The notes under the pieces were generated by a model. That model did not search any database and was not told the origin of the DNA. It saw nothing but the letters and a program-made list of their open reading frames with translations. From contig NZ_JBHMFT010000008.1 in assembly GCF_051433195.1 (NCBI RefSeq), positions 1 to 64,000 on the forward strand: DNA of 64,000 bases. The letters run 5' to 3'. Below are positions 50,192 through 59,378 of the stretch, piece after piece. This DNA comes from Falsiroseomonas sp051433195. Lineage in GTDB: Bacteria; Pseudomonadota; Alphaproteobacteria; Acetobacterales; Acetobacteraceae. How positions within the stretch are numbered: position 1 is the first letter of the stretch; every line of letters begins with the position of its first letter. The position numbers and the translations under genes are program-made.

Positions 50192-51889
50192 TCAGCCGAT
50201 CTCCCTGGCCAGGCGCAGCGCCAGCGCAACCAGGTGCCGCACCGGGTTGGCGGCCGCGGAGAACGGCATGACGGACATGTCGCACACGTAGAGTCCTCGC
50301 CCTTGCTCGCCACGCACCTCGAGGTCTTCGCCCACGACGCCGGGGGTGAACTCCTGGTCGTGGCGCGCCTTGCTCGGCATGCGCAGCGACCCGACCGCGT
50401 GGTGGACCGTGCCCCAGCCAAAGCCGTGGCCGTTCTGGCCCATCGTCTCCCACGGCGTCGCGGGGACGCCGTTGTTGTCGAACGTCCCGATGACCCTGCG
50501 CGCCATCCCGTTGAGGAGGTCGAAGATCTCCTGGTCTGTCCGCTCCGGCCAACCAGCCAGGGCGGGGAAGCGGTTCCTGCGCAGGTGGTCCGTGTGGCTC
50601 TGGTTCCGGAAGCGGATCTCGGGGACGTAGCCCAGGTGGTCGGCCGGGAGGATCGCGTTGTCCGGGTCCAGCGGATTGCCGAAGCTGAACTTGATCTCAA
50701 GGGAAGGGGGCCCCGGTGCGGGAAACGGTTCGCTGGGCGCGGACGGGTCGTTCTCCCGCAGGTGCCAGTATTCGTGGTTGACGTTCATCTCGATGTTGAA
50801 GGGATAGCGCACCGCCGCGCCGTCTCCCGGCAGCCCCCGGCTGTAGAGGATGATCTTGGCCGATATGCCCCGCGGGATCTCGAGGCCCGAGATATGCGTG
50901 GCCTGGCTGTGGAACACGCCCGTGGTCGGGTGGTCGGTCAGCCCAACCCCGATGAGATCCTGCACCGGCTGATCCAGCGTCCGGCCGATGGTGCTGCGCC
51001 GCAGGAGCTTGGGGCTCTCGATCGACCCGCCCGCCAGCACCACGGTTCTCGCCCGGAAGAAGCGGGCCTCGCCCGTCAGCGTGTTGCGCGACACCACCTC
51101 GAGGCGCCCGTCCGGATCCGGCATCCGGATGACGTCCTCGACGTAGTGGTTCAGCAGCATCTTCAGGCCAGTTGGCTCCGCGCCGGAATTGTGATCGCCG
51201 GAGAGCTTGAGCTGGTTCACTAGCAGCTCCGCGGTGTTGAACACCCCCGTCGACTCCCGCGGAAATTCCTTCGCCGCCTCGCCGCTGGCCTGCAGGTAGG
51301 GCTGGTCCAGGGCGCGCGGCGTCTGCACGATCTCGAAATCCGCCGCCAGTTCCGTTGCGCGGAGGCGTGCCACGATGCCTTCCGCGATGTCGCCGAGCGT
51401 CAGCGACTCGTTCATCTTCTTCCCCGCCTCGTCCAGCAGGCCGCCCTTGAACGCCGCGCGCACCTTGTCGGGGAAGAAGTTCAGTTCCCAGTCCTGCAAG
51501 CTCGGGATCAGGCCGGACCAGAAGATGGAGCGGCCGCCCAGGTTCATCTGCGGGAACTCGCCGATGAAGAAGGGGTTGCCGTGATCCCCGCGCTGCGCCG
51601 CCTGCCAGAACGTCCGGCAGCCGAAGCGCTTGGCCACCTGGTCGTTGGACAGGCGGGAACAGTTGTAGACGTGGGTCGGGTAGAGGAAGGTGCCGGCCTC
51701 CAGCACCAGGATGCGGCGTCCGTCCTGCCGGTCGGCGAGGGCATCCGCCAGCACGCCGCCGCCGATGCCGGAGCCTATGATGATGATGTCGAAGTCGCCG
51801 CTGGCGCCGGTGTAGGAGGGGGAGACCCTCTGGAACACGGGGTTCAGGTCGGCGATGAAGTTCGGGAAGGTCCCCGGGGTGAACGTCAT
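50192..51889 (-). CDS. GMC-family oxidoreductase
   Basis: A 565-residue flavoprotein. FDIIIIGSGIGGGVLADALA (about 33-52) is the FAD motif, MNLGGRSIFWSGLIPSL and VVLAGGSIESPKLLRRS are GMC landmarks and HHAVGSLRMPSKA and NPVRHLVALALRLA the C-terminal catalytic region. The proteins oxidise alcohols, sugars or polyols with FAD. The gene stands alone; the mannitol-type dehydrogenase lies 130 bases downstream of its start on the same strand. Confidence 0.87.
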   Translation of the reverse strand: MTFTPGTFPNFIADLNPVFQRVSPSYTGASGDFDIIIIGSGIGGGVLADALADRQDGRRILVLEAGTFLYPTHVYNCSRLSNDQVAKRFGCRTFWQAAQRGDHGNPFFIGEFPQMNLGGRSIFWSGLIPSLQDWELNFFPDKVRAAFKGGLLDEAGKKMNESLTLGDIAEGIVARLRATELAADFEIVQTPRALDQPYLQASGEAAKEFPRESTGVFNTAELLVNQLKLSGDHNSGAEPTGLKMLLNHYVEDVIRMPDPDGRLEVVSRNTLTGEARFFRARTVVLAGGSIESPKLLRRSTIGRTLDQPVQDLIGVGLTDHPTTGVFHSQATHISGLEIPRGISAKIILYSRGLPGDGAAVRYPFNIEMNVNHEYWHLRENDPSAPSEPFPAPGPPSLEIKFSFGNPLDPDNAILPADHLGYVPEIRFRNQSHTDHLRRNRFPALAGWPERTDQEIFDLLNGMARRVIGTFDNNGVPATPWETMGQNGHGFGWGTVHHAVGSLRMPSKARHDQEFTPGVVGEDLEVRGEQGRGLYVCDMSVMPFSAAANPVRHLVALALRLAREIG

Positions 51890-52020
51890 CCTGGTGCACT
51901 CCGCGCGCGGTGTGATCCCGCCGGCGAGAGGCTACGATTTCAGCGTCGCCTGATGCCACATCCACGTCGACCCGCCTGTCGATGACGTGCACGGGGAGAC
52001 GCCCCGGCTGCAGACCTCGC

Positions 52021-53508
52021 CTAGAAGACCAGCAGTTCCCGCGCCGCAGCGAGCGTTCGGCGGGCGCCAACCATGTGGAGCGAGTTGAGCCAGCGTTGCA
52101 GTGGCACGACGAAGGCCGGCTGCGTGCCGAGGTCGCCGAACACCGCCTCGACCGAGAGCAGAGGGCCGGGGTCCGGCCCGCCCTCCAGCGCCCGCTGCCG
52201 CAGCAGCGGTGCCAGCGCGTGCCGCAGCAGGATCGGCTGGCCGGCCTCGTCCTCTCCGGCCGCGCAACGCATCCAGGCGGCGACCGCAAGCGCCAGCAGG
52301 TCCACCGGCAGGCCGTCGCGCAGGCGGTCGCGGAGTGGGTCGAGCAGGATGGTCGGCGACCCATCCGCCACGATGCGGGCGGGGGTGTCGCGGATGGCGG
52401 GATTGGCGAAGCGCGCGACCAGGCTTCGCTTGTAGGCCTCGAGGTCCACGCCTGGTACCGGCGGGACGGTCGGGCCGGTCTCGCGGTCCATCACCGCCCG
52501 CATCAGCGCCGCCAGGTCGGCATCCGCCAGGCAGTCCGAGACATGCGCATGGCCAAGAAGACGCCCGAGGCCCGCCACCGTGTGATGGCTGGCGTTCAGC
52601 AGGCGCAGCTTCATGAATTCATAGGGCCCGACATCCGGGACGAGTTGCGCGCCCACCTCCTCCCATGCCGGGCGACCGCCCGCGAACCGGTCCTCGATCA
52701 CCCATTGGCGGAAGGACTCGCAGGGCACCGGCCAGCGGTCGCGCAGGCCGTGCCGCGCTGCCAGCCCCTGCCGGTCCTCCTCCGTCGTGCCGGGCGTGAT
52801 GCGGTCCACCATGGTGGAGGGAAAAGCGGCTTCGGCCGATATCCAGCGCGCCAGCGCCGGGTCGCGCATCTCCGCGAAGGCCAGCACGGCGTCGCGCAGC
52901 ACCCGGCCATTGTGCTGGATGTTGTCGCAGGACATCGCCGTGAAGGCGGCCGCGCCGGCATCGCGGCGGCGGCGCAGCGCCTCCACGATCAGGCCGATCG
53001 CGGAGCCCGGCGCCTGCGGTGCGGCGAGGTCCGCGCGGATCGCCGGGTTCTGCGGGTCGAGCTGCTTCGTCGCGCGGTCGACGCAGTAGCCGTTCTCGGT
53101 CACCGTCAGGCTGACGATGCGGACGGCAGGCGCGTCCATCGCGCGCAGCAGGGCGGCGGGGGAGGATGCGGCGTCGATCAGGCCGGCCAGCGAGCCGATG
53201 ACCGTCGCGCGTTCATCGCCGTCACCGCGTTCGAGCAGCGTGTAGAGGCCATCCTGCGGTGCCAGTGCCTCGATGATCCCGCGATCCGTCGGCATCAGGC
53301 CGGCGCCGAGGATGCCCCAGGACAGCGCGTCGTCGCGCCGTTCCATCAGGTCGTGCGTGTAGCGGGCCATGTGGGCGCGGTGGAAGTTGCCTGGGCCGAC
53401 ATGCACGATGCCGGCGCGCACCGCGGCCGGGTCGTAGGACGGGGTCTGCACCGCGGGCGGCACGGCCCGCAGCGTCGCGCGGCTGAGTTCGATCACGCTG
53501 TCCTCCAT
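52021..53508 (-). CDS. Mannitol-dehydrogenase-family polyol dehydrogenase
   Basis: A 495-residue long-chain polyol dehydrogenase: IVHVGPGNFHRAHMARYTHD, SLTVTENGYC, MSCDNIQHNGRVLRDAVL and KLRLLNASHHTVAGLGRLL, with the Lys-x5-Asn-x2-His arrangement of the family. It oxidises a polyol (mannitol, arabitol, altritol or similar) to a ketose with NAD. It overlaps or abuts the DeoR regulator (6 bases apart), one operon on the minus strand, opposite the transporter operon. Confidence 0.9.
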   Translation of the reverse strand: MEDSVIELSRATLRAVPPAVQTPSYDPAAVRAGIVHVGPGNFHRAHMARYTHDLMERRDDALSWGILGAGLMPTDRGIIEALAPQDGLYTLLERGDGDERATVIGSLAGLIDAASSPAALLRAMDAPAVRIVSLTVTENGYCVDRATKQLDPQNPAIRADLAAPQAPGSAIGLIVEALRRRRDAGAAAFTAMSCDNIQHNGRVLRDAVLAFAEMRDPALARWISAEAAFPSTMVDRITPGTTEEDRQGLAARHGLRDRWPVPCESFRQWVIEDRFAGGRPAWEEVGAQLVPDVGPYEFMKLRLLNASHHTVAGLGRLLGHAHVSDCLADADLAALMRAVMDRETGPTVPPVPGVDLEAYKRSLVARFANPAIRDTPARIVADGSPTILLDPLRDRLRDGLPVDLLALAVAAWMRCAAGEDEAGQPILLRHALAPLLRQRALEGGPDPGPLLSVEAVFGDLGTQPAFVVPLQRWLNSLHMVGARRTLAAARELLVF

Positions 53509-53514
53509 GGCCTT

Positions 53515-54279
53515 TCAGGCGACCAAGACCTCTGCCCCCGCCGCGCGCAGCGCCCGGCCAGTCGCGGCCGGTGCGGCGGCATCCGTGACCACCATGGCAC
53601 CGCGCCCGGGGCGGGCCACGCGGCAAGGCGCGGCGCGGCGGAATTTCGTGGCATCCGCCACCACGAGGAGGCGCCCGGCGCCCGCGAGCATGGCCCGCGC
53701 CACCGCCACCTCGTCCTCGTGGTAGTCGAGCAGCCAACCATCCGCGCCGATGGCGCCGACGCCGGTGAGCAGGGCGTCGCAGCGCCAGCGGCCGGCCATT
53801 TCGGCCGTCGTCGTGCCGGTCAGCCCGCCATTCCGCGCCTGCCAGGCGCCGCCCAGCAGGTGCACCTTCATCCCCGGCGCTGCGCCGAGGATGCGGGCCG
53901 CCGCGCTGCTGTTGGTGACCACGAGCAGGTCGCGATGCGTCGCGGCCAGGGCCGCAGCCGTCGCCTCCACCGTCGTGCCGAGGGTCAGGAACACCGACGA
54001 TCCATCCGGCACCAGCGCGGCCGCGGCCTGCGCGATCCGTGCCTTCGCGGCGCTGTTCTCCACGTGGCGCACGGCATAGTCGGTGTTGGCGATGGAGGAG
54101 GGCAGGCTGGCGCCGCCATGGTGGCGACGCAGCACGCCCTTGCCGGCCAGTTCCGACAGGTCGCGCCGGATGGTCTGGGGCGTGACGGACAGGCCGACCG
54201 CCAGTTCCTCGATGCCTGCATAGCCGCCGCGGCGGCGCAGCGTGTCGAGGATTCCTGCATGCCGGCTGTCGGCGCCCAT
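53515..54279 (-). CDS. DeoR-family transcriptional regulator
   Basis: A 254-residue protein with helix-turn-helix ELAVGLSVTPQTIRRDLSEL then GVLRRHHGGASLP, and the DeoR sugar-phosphate-binding domain (FLTLGTTVEATAAALAATHR, LLTGVGAIGADGWLLDYHED). It is expected to repress the polyol operons until a phosphorylated sugar binds. Divergent from the binding-protein operon, with a likely operator in between. Confidence 0.9.
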   Translation of the reverse strand: MGADSRHAGILDTLRRRGGYAGIEELAVGLSVTPQTIRRDLSELAGKGVLRRHHGGASLPSSIANTDYAVRHVENSAAKARIAQAAAALVPDGSSVFLTLGTTVEATAAALAATHRDLLVVTNSSAAARILGAAPGMKVHLLGGAWQARNGGLTGTTTAEMAGRWRCDALLTGVGAIGADGWLLDYHEDEVAVARAMLAGAGRLLVVADATKFRRAAPCRVARPGRGAMVVTDAAAPAATGRALRAAGAEVLVA

Positions 54280-54329
54280 CCCTGCGCGTCCTTCACCTGG
54301 GTCTCGTTCCGTCCGCGGAAATCTGAGTG

Positions 54330-54341
54330 CGAAAACGAAAA
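54330..54341. promoter_or_regulatory. DeoR-type operator candidate
   Basis: CGAAAACGAAAA (minus strand TTTTCGTTTTCG) is a tandem TTTTCG repeat in the deoR/binding-protein intergenic region, resembling TTTCG-type operators of GlpR/DeoR proteins. It lies 52 bases before the deoR start and about 130 before the binding-protein start. Confidence 0.5.
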
Positions 54342-54470
54342 TCCACTTGCGGAATCCAACATAGGGCGTCTTCAATCCGGTCTGCAACATGGCGCAGCAC
54401 GCGCCGACCACAACAAGGCGCAGCACGCGCCATGATCACCGCGGTCCACCGCGGGATGGGGAGAACGGCC

Positions 54471-55778
54471 ATGAAGCGGCGTGAGCTCATCGGTGGCGCC
54501 TTGTCGATCGCAACGGCTGCCGGAACGGCCCCGGCGCGCGCCCAGACCAGCGCCTTCGACTGGCGCCGGCAGGACGGCCAGACCATCAACCTGATGTTCA
54601 ACAACCACCCCTGGTCACAGGCGATGCGCGAGCTGGTGGCGGAGTTCACCGCCCGCACCGGCATCCGCACCCGGATCGAGATCTTCAACGAGGAGCAGTT
54701 CCGCGCCCGCCTGACCACCTTCATGCAGGGCCGTTCCGCCGACCTCGACGTCTTCATGACCCTTGCGAGCCGGGAGGGACCGGTGTTTCGCCGCGCCGGC
54801 TGGTATGCCGACCTGGCGCCGCTGCTCGCGGACCCGTCGCTCACCGCGCCCGACTACGACGCGGCCGACTTCTCCGCCTCCATCCAGGGCGCCAACACCT
54901 TCGACGGGCATGTGGTCGCGGTGCCGATCAACCAGGAAGGCCCGCTGTTCTACTGGCGAAAGGACGTGTTCGAGCGGCTGGGCATCGCCGAGCCTCGCTT
55001 CCTGGAGGACATCCCGGCAGCTGCCGCGGCCATCAAGGCGGGTGATACCAGCATCATCCCCTGGTCCGCGCGCGGCCTGCGCACGGCCATCCCCTACGCC
55101 TTCATCGGCTTCGTCAACAACCTCGGCGGCTCCGTCGCCACGGCCGATGGCAAGCCTGGCATGTCGCAGCCCGGCAGCATCCGCGGGCTGGAGATGTATG
55201 CGAACCTGCTGAAGGACTACGGGCCGCCGGGCGCGCTGAACCACACCTTCACCCAGGTGATCGAGCTGCTGGGCTCCGGCCGCGTCGCGATGGTGCACGA
55301 AAGCAGCAACGAATTCGCCAACATCATGCGCTTCCCGGGCCGCGCCAACGACCTCGGCGTGAAGGTGCTGCCGCCGGGTCGGGACAGCGGTATCTCGAAG
55401 CCCGCCGCGATCGGCTGGGGCATCTCGATCTCCAGCCATTCGCGCCGCCAGCCCGCGGCCTGGACCTTCCTGCAATGGGCGACGTCGAAGGACACGCAGG
55501 CCAAGCTGGTCTCGGCCGGCGTCGCGCCGCCGCGCGCCTCGGTCTTCCGCGGCCCGGCCTTCGAGGCCTGGGCGGCGGAACAGCCGATCCGCCGCGCCTG
55601 GGCCGATGCGCTGGTGCAGCTGGGCCGGGAGGGCACCGGCGTGTTCCAGCCGCCGACCGACCGCATCCCGGAAGCGCGCGAGAAGATCGGCGACGCCGTG
55701 CAGCAGGTCATCCTCGGCCGTGCAACGCCGGCCGAGGCGGCCCGCACGGCGGATGCAGAGCTTGCGAAGCTCCAGTAG
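54471..55778 (+). CDS. Sugar ABC transporter substrate-binding protein (family 1)
   Basis: A 435-residue binding protein with a twin-arginine-type signal peptide (MKRRELIGGALSIATAAGTA then PARA). Landmarks are INLMFNNHPWSQAMRELVAE, ADLDVFMTLASREGPVF, VVAVPINQEGPLFYWRKDVF and AWTFLQWATSKDTQAKLV. It takes up a sugar or polyol with the two permeases next to it. Two copies of GGCGCAGCACGCGCC (54391-54405, 54418-54432) lie upstream. The operon runs to the aldolase at 60.3 kb. Confidence 0.9.
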   Translation: MKRRELIGGALSIATAAGTAPARAQTSAFDWRRQDGQTINLMFNNHPWSQAMRELVAEFTARTGIRTRIEIFNEEQFRARLTTFMQGRSADLDVFMTLASREGPVFRRAGWYADLAPLLADPSLTAPDYDAADFSASIQGANTFDGHVVAVPINQEGPLFYWRKDVFERLGIAEPRFLEDIPAAAAAIKAGDTSIIPWSARGLRTAIPYAFIGFVNNLGGSVATADGKPGMSQPGSIRGLEMYANLLKDYGPPGALNHTFTQVIELLGSGRVAMVHESSNEFANIMRFPGRANDLGVKVLPPGRDSGISKPAAIGWGISISSHSRRQPAAWTFLQWATSKDTQAKLVSAGVAPPRASVFRGPAFEAWAAEQPIRRAWADALVQLGREGTGVFQPPTDRIPEAREKIGDAVQQVILGRATPAEAARTADAELAKLQ

Positions 55779-56631
55779 GCGCGGGTCCTCCTATCGCTGG
55801 ATGGTGGCGCCCGCGTTGATCTTCGCGGGCGTCATGATCGTCTTTCCGTTCGGCTACGCGGTGTGGCTGTCGCTGTCCGAGGTGGCGCTCGGCCAGGCGC
55901 CGCGCCTGAACAGCGGCGCCAACTATGCGCGCTTGGTCGCCGATGCCGATTTCTGGAACGGGCTGCGGCTGACCCTGACGCTCTACGTCGTCTCCCTCGC
56001 GGCACAACTCGTCATCGGCACCTGGCTCGGGTTGCTGCTGGCGCGGTCGCGCCGCGCGCGCGGCCTGGTGCGGACCATCCTGGTCTCGCCCTTCATGCTG
56101 CCGCCGGTGGTGATCGGGATGATGGCGATCGTCATCCTCGACCCCTCCTTCGGCATCGCCAACTGGATCCTGATGCAGATCGGCCTGCCGCCGCGCCTGT
56201 GGCTGGCGGACCCGGACACCGTGATCCTGACGGTCGCCGCCATCGACACCTGGCAATGGACGCCCTTCGTCGCGCTGATCGTCATGGGCGGCTACCTGTC
56301 GCTGCCCGCGGAGGTGTTCGAGGCGGCGGAGGTGGATGGTGCGCAGGGCTGGCAGCGCTTCCGGCGCATCACCCTGCCGCTGCTCGGCCCGACGCTGGTC
56401 ACCGCCGCGGTGCTGCGCAGCGTGGATCTGCTGCGCTTCTTCGACGTGATCTACATCACGACACAGGGCGGCCCCGGCACGGCCAGCACCACGCTGAACA
56501 TCCTGGCGTATCGCCGTGGGTTCGAGTTCTTCGACATCGGCTATGCCAGCGCCATCATGGTCACGCTCTCGGCCATCGTCTTCGCCTCCGTCCTCGCCTT
56601 CGCGCGGCTGCGCCGGGCCGTGACATGGTAG
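55753..56631 (+). CDS. Sugar ABC transporter permease 1
   Basis: A 292-residue MalF-like permease with six membrane segments and the EAA loop FEAAEVDGAQGWQRFRRITL PL-type motif (VDGA...F..I.LP.L). It overlaps the binding-protein gene by about 26 bases at this start (55753); a start at 55801 is also possible. Its stop overlaps the second permease. Confidence 0.87.
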   Translation: MQSLRSSSRRGSSYRWMVAPALIFAGVMIVFPFGYAVWLSLSEVALGQAPRLNSGANYARLVADADFWNGLRLTLTLYVVSLAAQLVIGTWLGLLLARSRRARGLVRTILVSPFMLPPVVIGMMAIVILDPSFGIANWILMQIGLPPRLWLADPDTVILTVAAIDTWQWTPFVALIVMGGYLSLPAEVFEAAEVDGAQGWQRFRRITLPLLGPTLVTAAVLRSVDLLRFFDVIYITTQGGPGTASTTLNILAYRRGFEFFDIGYASAIMVTLSAIVFASVLAFARLRRAVTW

Positions 56632-57440
56632 GGCGGCGGTTCTGGCGCGCGGCCGATACCGCATCCCTGGTCCTGGTGCTGGCGGTGCTGGTGGCGCCGG
56701 TCGCCTGGGTGGTGCTCAGCGCCTTCAAGACGCGGACGGAGGTGGCGGCGCTGCCGCCGAAACTGCTCTTCACGCCGACGCTGGAGAACTTCGTCGAACT
56801 GTTCGGCCGTGGCGACTTCCTGGACTACACCTGGAACAGCTTCGTCGTGGCGGGTGGCTCCGCCCTGCTCGGCCTGGCACTCGGGTTCCCGGCCGCCTTC
56901 GCCATGGCCTGGCACCGCATGACCTGGCCGGCGACCGCCACGCTGTTCGCCCGCATGGCGCCCGGAACGCTGTTCCTGCTGCCCTGGCTGATCATGTTCA
57001 CCGAGGTCGGGCTGACCGGCACGCGGACCGTGCTGGTGCTGACCCATGCCGTCATCACCCTGCCGGTCACCATCTGGGTGCTGCTGCCCTACCTCGAGGG
57101 CGTGCCGCGCGAACTGGTGGAAAGCGCGCATATCGACGGCGCGCGGCAGGACCAGGTGCTGCGCCTGGTGGTGCTGCCGCTGGTGGTGCCGGGCATCGTG
57201 GTGGCGGCGATCCTGTCCTTCGTCTTCTCCTGGAACTACTTCCTGTTCGCACTGGTCCTGTCGGGCATCGAGAGCAAGACGGCGATCGTGGCCAGCTTCA
57301 ATTTCGTGGGCGAGGGCGTGACCAACTGGGGCGCGCTGATGGCCGCCGCCGTGGTGATCGCAACCCCTCCGCTGGTCCTGACCATGTTGATCCAGCGCCG
57401 CCTCGTCGGCGGGCTTGCGGCGGGAGCGGTGAAGGGATGA
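56625..57440 (+). CDS. Sugar ABC transporter permease 2
   Basis: A 271-residue MalG-like permease with LVESAHIDGARQDQVLRLVV LPL-type EAA loop near residue 180 and six hydrophobic helices. Translationally coupled to permease 1 and, by a four-base overlap, to the alcohol dehydrogenase. No ATPase gene follows anywhere in the locus. Confidence 0.87.
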   Translation: MVGRRFWRAADTASLVLVLAVLVAPVAWVVLSAFKTRTEVAALPPKLLFTPTLENFVELFGRGDFLDYTWNSFVVAGGSALLGLALGFPAAFAMAWHRMTWPATATLFARMAPGTLFLLPWLIMFTEVGLTGTRTVLVLTHAVITLPVTIWVLLPYLEGVPRELVESAHIDGARQDQVLRLVVLPLVVPGIVVAAILSFVFSWNYFLFALVLSGIESKTAIVASFNFVGEGVTNWGALMAAAVVIATPPLVLTMLIQRRLVGGLAAGAVKG

Positions 57441-58405
57441 GGGCTGCGCGGTTCCACGGCGAGGGCCGGATCACGGTGGAGGAGGCGGCCGAGCCCGCCC
57501 CGTCGGCGGGCGAGGTCACGGTGCGCGTCGTCGCTTGTGCCCTGTGCGGCAGCGATCTGCGCCCGCTGCGGCGCGGCTGGCCTTTCGCGCCGGGCCATGA
57601 GATCGCCGGCCGGGTGGACCAGCCGGGCCATGCGCAGCACGGGCAGCGCGTCGCGGTGTACATCCCGGTCTTCTGCGGTCGCTGCGAGGCCTGCACGCGC
57701 GGGCGCACGCATCTGTGCGAGTCCAGCCGCGAACTGGTCGGCTGGCAGCGCCCCGGCGGCTATGCCGAGGCCGTGGCGGTGCCGGAGCGCTGCCTGCTGC
57801 CGCTGCCGGACGACGTGCCGGACCATCTCGCCCCGCTGCTGCTCGACACCATCGGTACCACCGCGCATGGGGTCCGCCTCGCCCACCGGCTGGTCCAGGG
57901 CGGGCCGGCGCTGGTGCTGGGGGCAGGGCCGATCGGGCTCGGCGCCATCCTGGTGCTGCGCCGGATGGGGTTCGGGCCGATCTCGGTGGTGGACCCGGTG
58001 GCCTACCGGTCCGGCTTCGCTGCCACCCTGGGCGCCGCGCCGATATCGCCCGAAGCCGCGGCATCGGGCCGCTACGCCCTGGTGGTCGAGGCGACGGGCA
58101 AGGACGCGGCGCGCCAGGTGGCGCTGGAGGCCGTGGGGGTGGAGGGCGTGATCCTGCAACTCGGCGAATCCGATGCCTGGTCGGTCACGGAGACGCGGTC
58201 GATCCGGCTGAAGGACTTCTTCCTGCTGCGCTCCTTCTATTTCCCGATCGGCGACTATGCCGCGAACCTCGAATTGCTGCGCGCCGACCGTGCGGATTAC
58301 GCGCGGCTGGTGGATGACCGTGCCGGGCTGGACGGGCTCGAAGGCCTGTTTGCCGCCTTCGCGCGGGGCGAGAAGCTGAAACCCGTGCTGGCGCCGGGGC
58401 GGTGA
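57437..58405 (+). CDS. Zinc-dependent alcohol dehydrogenase family protein
   Basis: The 322-residue protein has the catalytic zinc motif (CALCGSDLRPL, GHEIAG) and structural zinc Cys residues (FCGRCEACTRGRTHLC), and the Rossmann motif LVLGAGPIGLGAIL. It oxidises a sugar or polyol alcohol, complementary to the mannitol-type dehydrogenase on the other strand. GTG start of the kinase overlaps its stop. Confidence 0.87.
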   Translation: MRAARFHGEGRITVEEAAEPAPSAGEVTVRVVACALCGSDLRPLRRGWPFAPGHEIAGRVDQPGHAQHGQRVAVYIPVFCGRCEACTRGRTHLCESSRELVGWQRPGGYAEAVAVPERCLLPLPDDVPDHLAPLLLDTIGTTAHGVRLAHRLVQGGPALVLGAGPIGLGAILVLRRMGFGPISVVDPVAYRSGFAATLGAAPISPEAAASGRYALVVEATGKDAARQVALEAVGVEGVILQLGESDAWSVTETRSIRLKDFFLLRSFYFPIGDYAANLELLRADRADYARLVDDRAGLDGLEGLFAAFARGEKLKPVLAPGR

Positions 58406-59337
58406 CGGGCAACCGCGGCCGCGTGGTCTGTGTCGGCATCGCCGTGCTGGACCAGGTCTGGGAATTGCCGGCGCTGCCGCCGGGACCGGGGAAGTACCTG
58501 TCGCACGGGTTCCGGGAGACGGGTGGCGGCATGGCGGCCACCGCGGCGGTCGCCATCGCCGCACTGGGCGGCGCCGCGCTGTGGCATGGCCGGCTGGGCA
58601 AGGACGGGCCGGGCGCCACGCTGCTCGCGCTGCTGCGGAGCCGCGGCGTGGAGGTGGTGGATGTGACGCCGGCGCCGGGCGGGCGCACGCCCATCTCCGG
58701 GGTGCTGGTGGATGCGGAAGGCGAGCGTGTGCTGGCGGTTTTTCCCGGCGACGGGCTGCCGGAGGCGTCGGCGCTGGCGGAAACACGGCTCGATGGCGCC
58801 GGTGCCGTCCTGGCCGATCCGCGCTGGCCGGCTGGGGCGGAGCGGCTGCTTCGCATGGCCGGTGCACGTGGCCTGCCGCGGGTGCTGGACGCCGATGTCG
58901 CGGCCGCCGGCACCATCGCGGAGCTGGCGCCGTTCACCGACCACCTCATCTTCTCGCAGCGCGGCCTGGCCGAGTTCACCGGCACCGATGACCCCGCTGC
59001 GGGCCTTGCCGCGGCCGCCACGCGCCTCCGCAGCCTGCCGGCCTGCGGCGCGCGCGGATCACTTGCGGTGACGCTCGGCGCACGCGGCAGCCTGTGGTGG
59101 CGGGACGGCGGCCCGGCAGCCCTGGCCGCGCCGCGCATCGCAGCCCGCGACACCACCGGCTGTGGTGATGTGTTCCACGGCGCCTTCGCGCTGGCGCTGG
59201 CCGAGGCGCGCGAGGTGCAGGGCGCCGCCCGCTTCGCCACGGCCGCGGCGGCGCTGAAGGCGCAGCGTGGCGCGGGGTGGCAGGGCATGCCGGACCGCGC
59301 CACCGTGGAGGCGCTGCTTGGTGAGGGTTGGACATGA
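58402..59337 (+). CDS. PfkB-family sugar kinase
   Basis: A 311-residue ribokinase-type kinase with N-terminal GKYLSHGFRETGGGMAATAA, and the anion-hole motif DTTGCGDVFHGAFALALA carrying the catalytic Asp (GCGD in place of GAGD). It is expected to phosphorylate the ketose made by the dehydrogenases, feeding the aldolase next to it. Confidence 0.87.
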   Translation: MTGNRGRVVCVGIAVLDQVWELPALPPGPGKYLSHGFRETGGGMAATAAVAIAALGGAALWHGRLGKDGPGATLLALLRSRGVEVVDVTPAPGGRTPISGVLVDAEGERVLAVFPGDGLPEASALAETRLDGAGAVLADPRWPAGAERLLRMAGARGLPRVLDADVAAAGTIAELAPFTDHLIFSQRGLAEFTGTDDPAAGLAAAATRLRSLPACGARGSLAVTLGARGSLWWRDGGPAALAAPRIAARDTTGCGDVFHGAFALALAEAREVQGAARFATAAAALKAQRGAGWQGMPDRATVEALLGEGWT

Positions 59338-59378
59338 CGCCGACGCAGCCATGCGTCCGGCCGGGACAGGAGAGCACG

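Noticed and set aside
54391..54432. Direct repeat GGCGCAGCACGCGCC twice, 27 bases apart
   Set aside because: Only two copies of GC-rich sequence in a promoter region; no clear evidence that it is functional.
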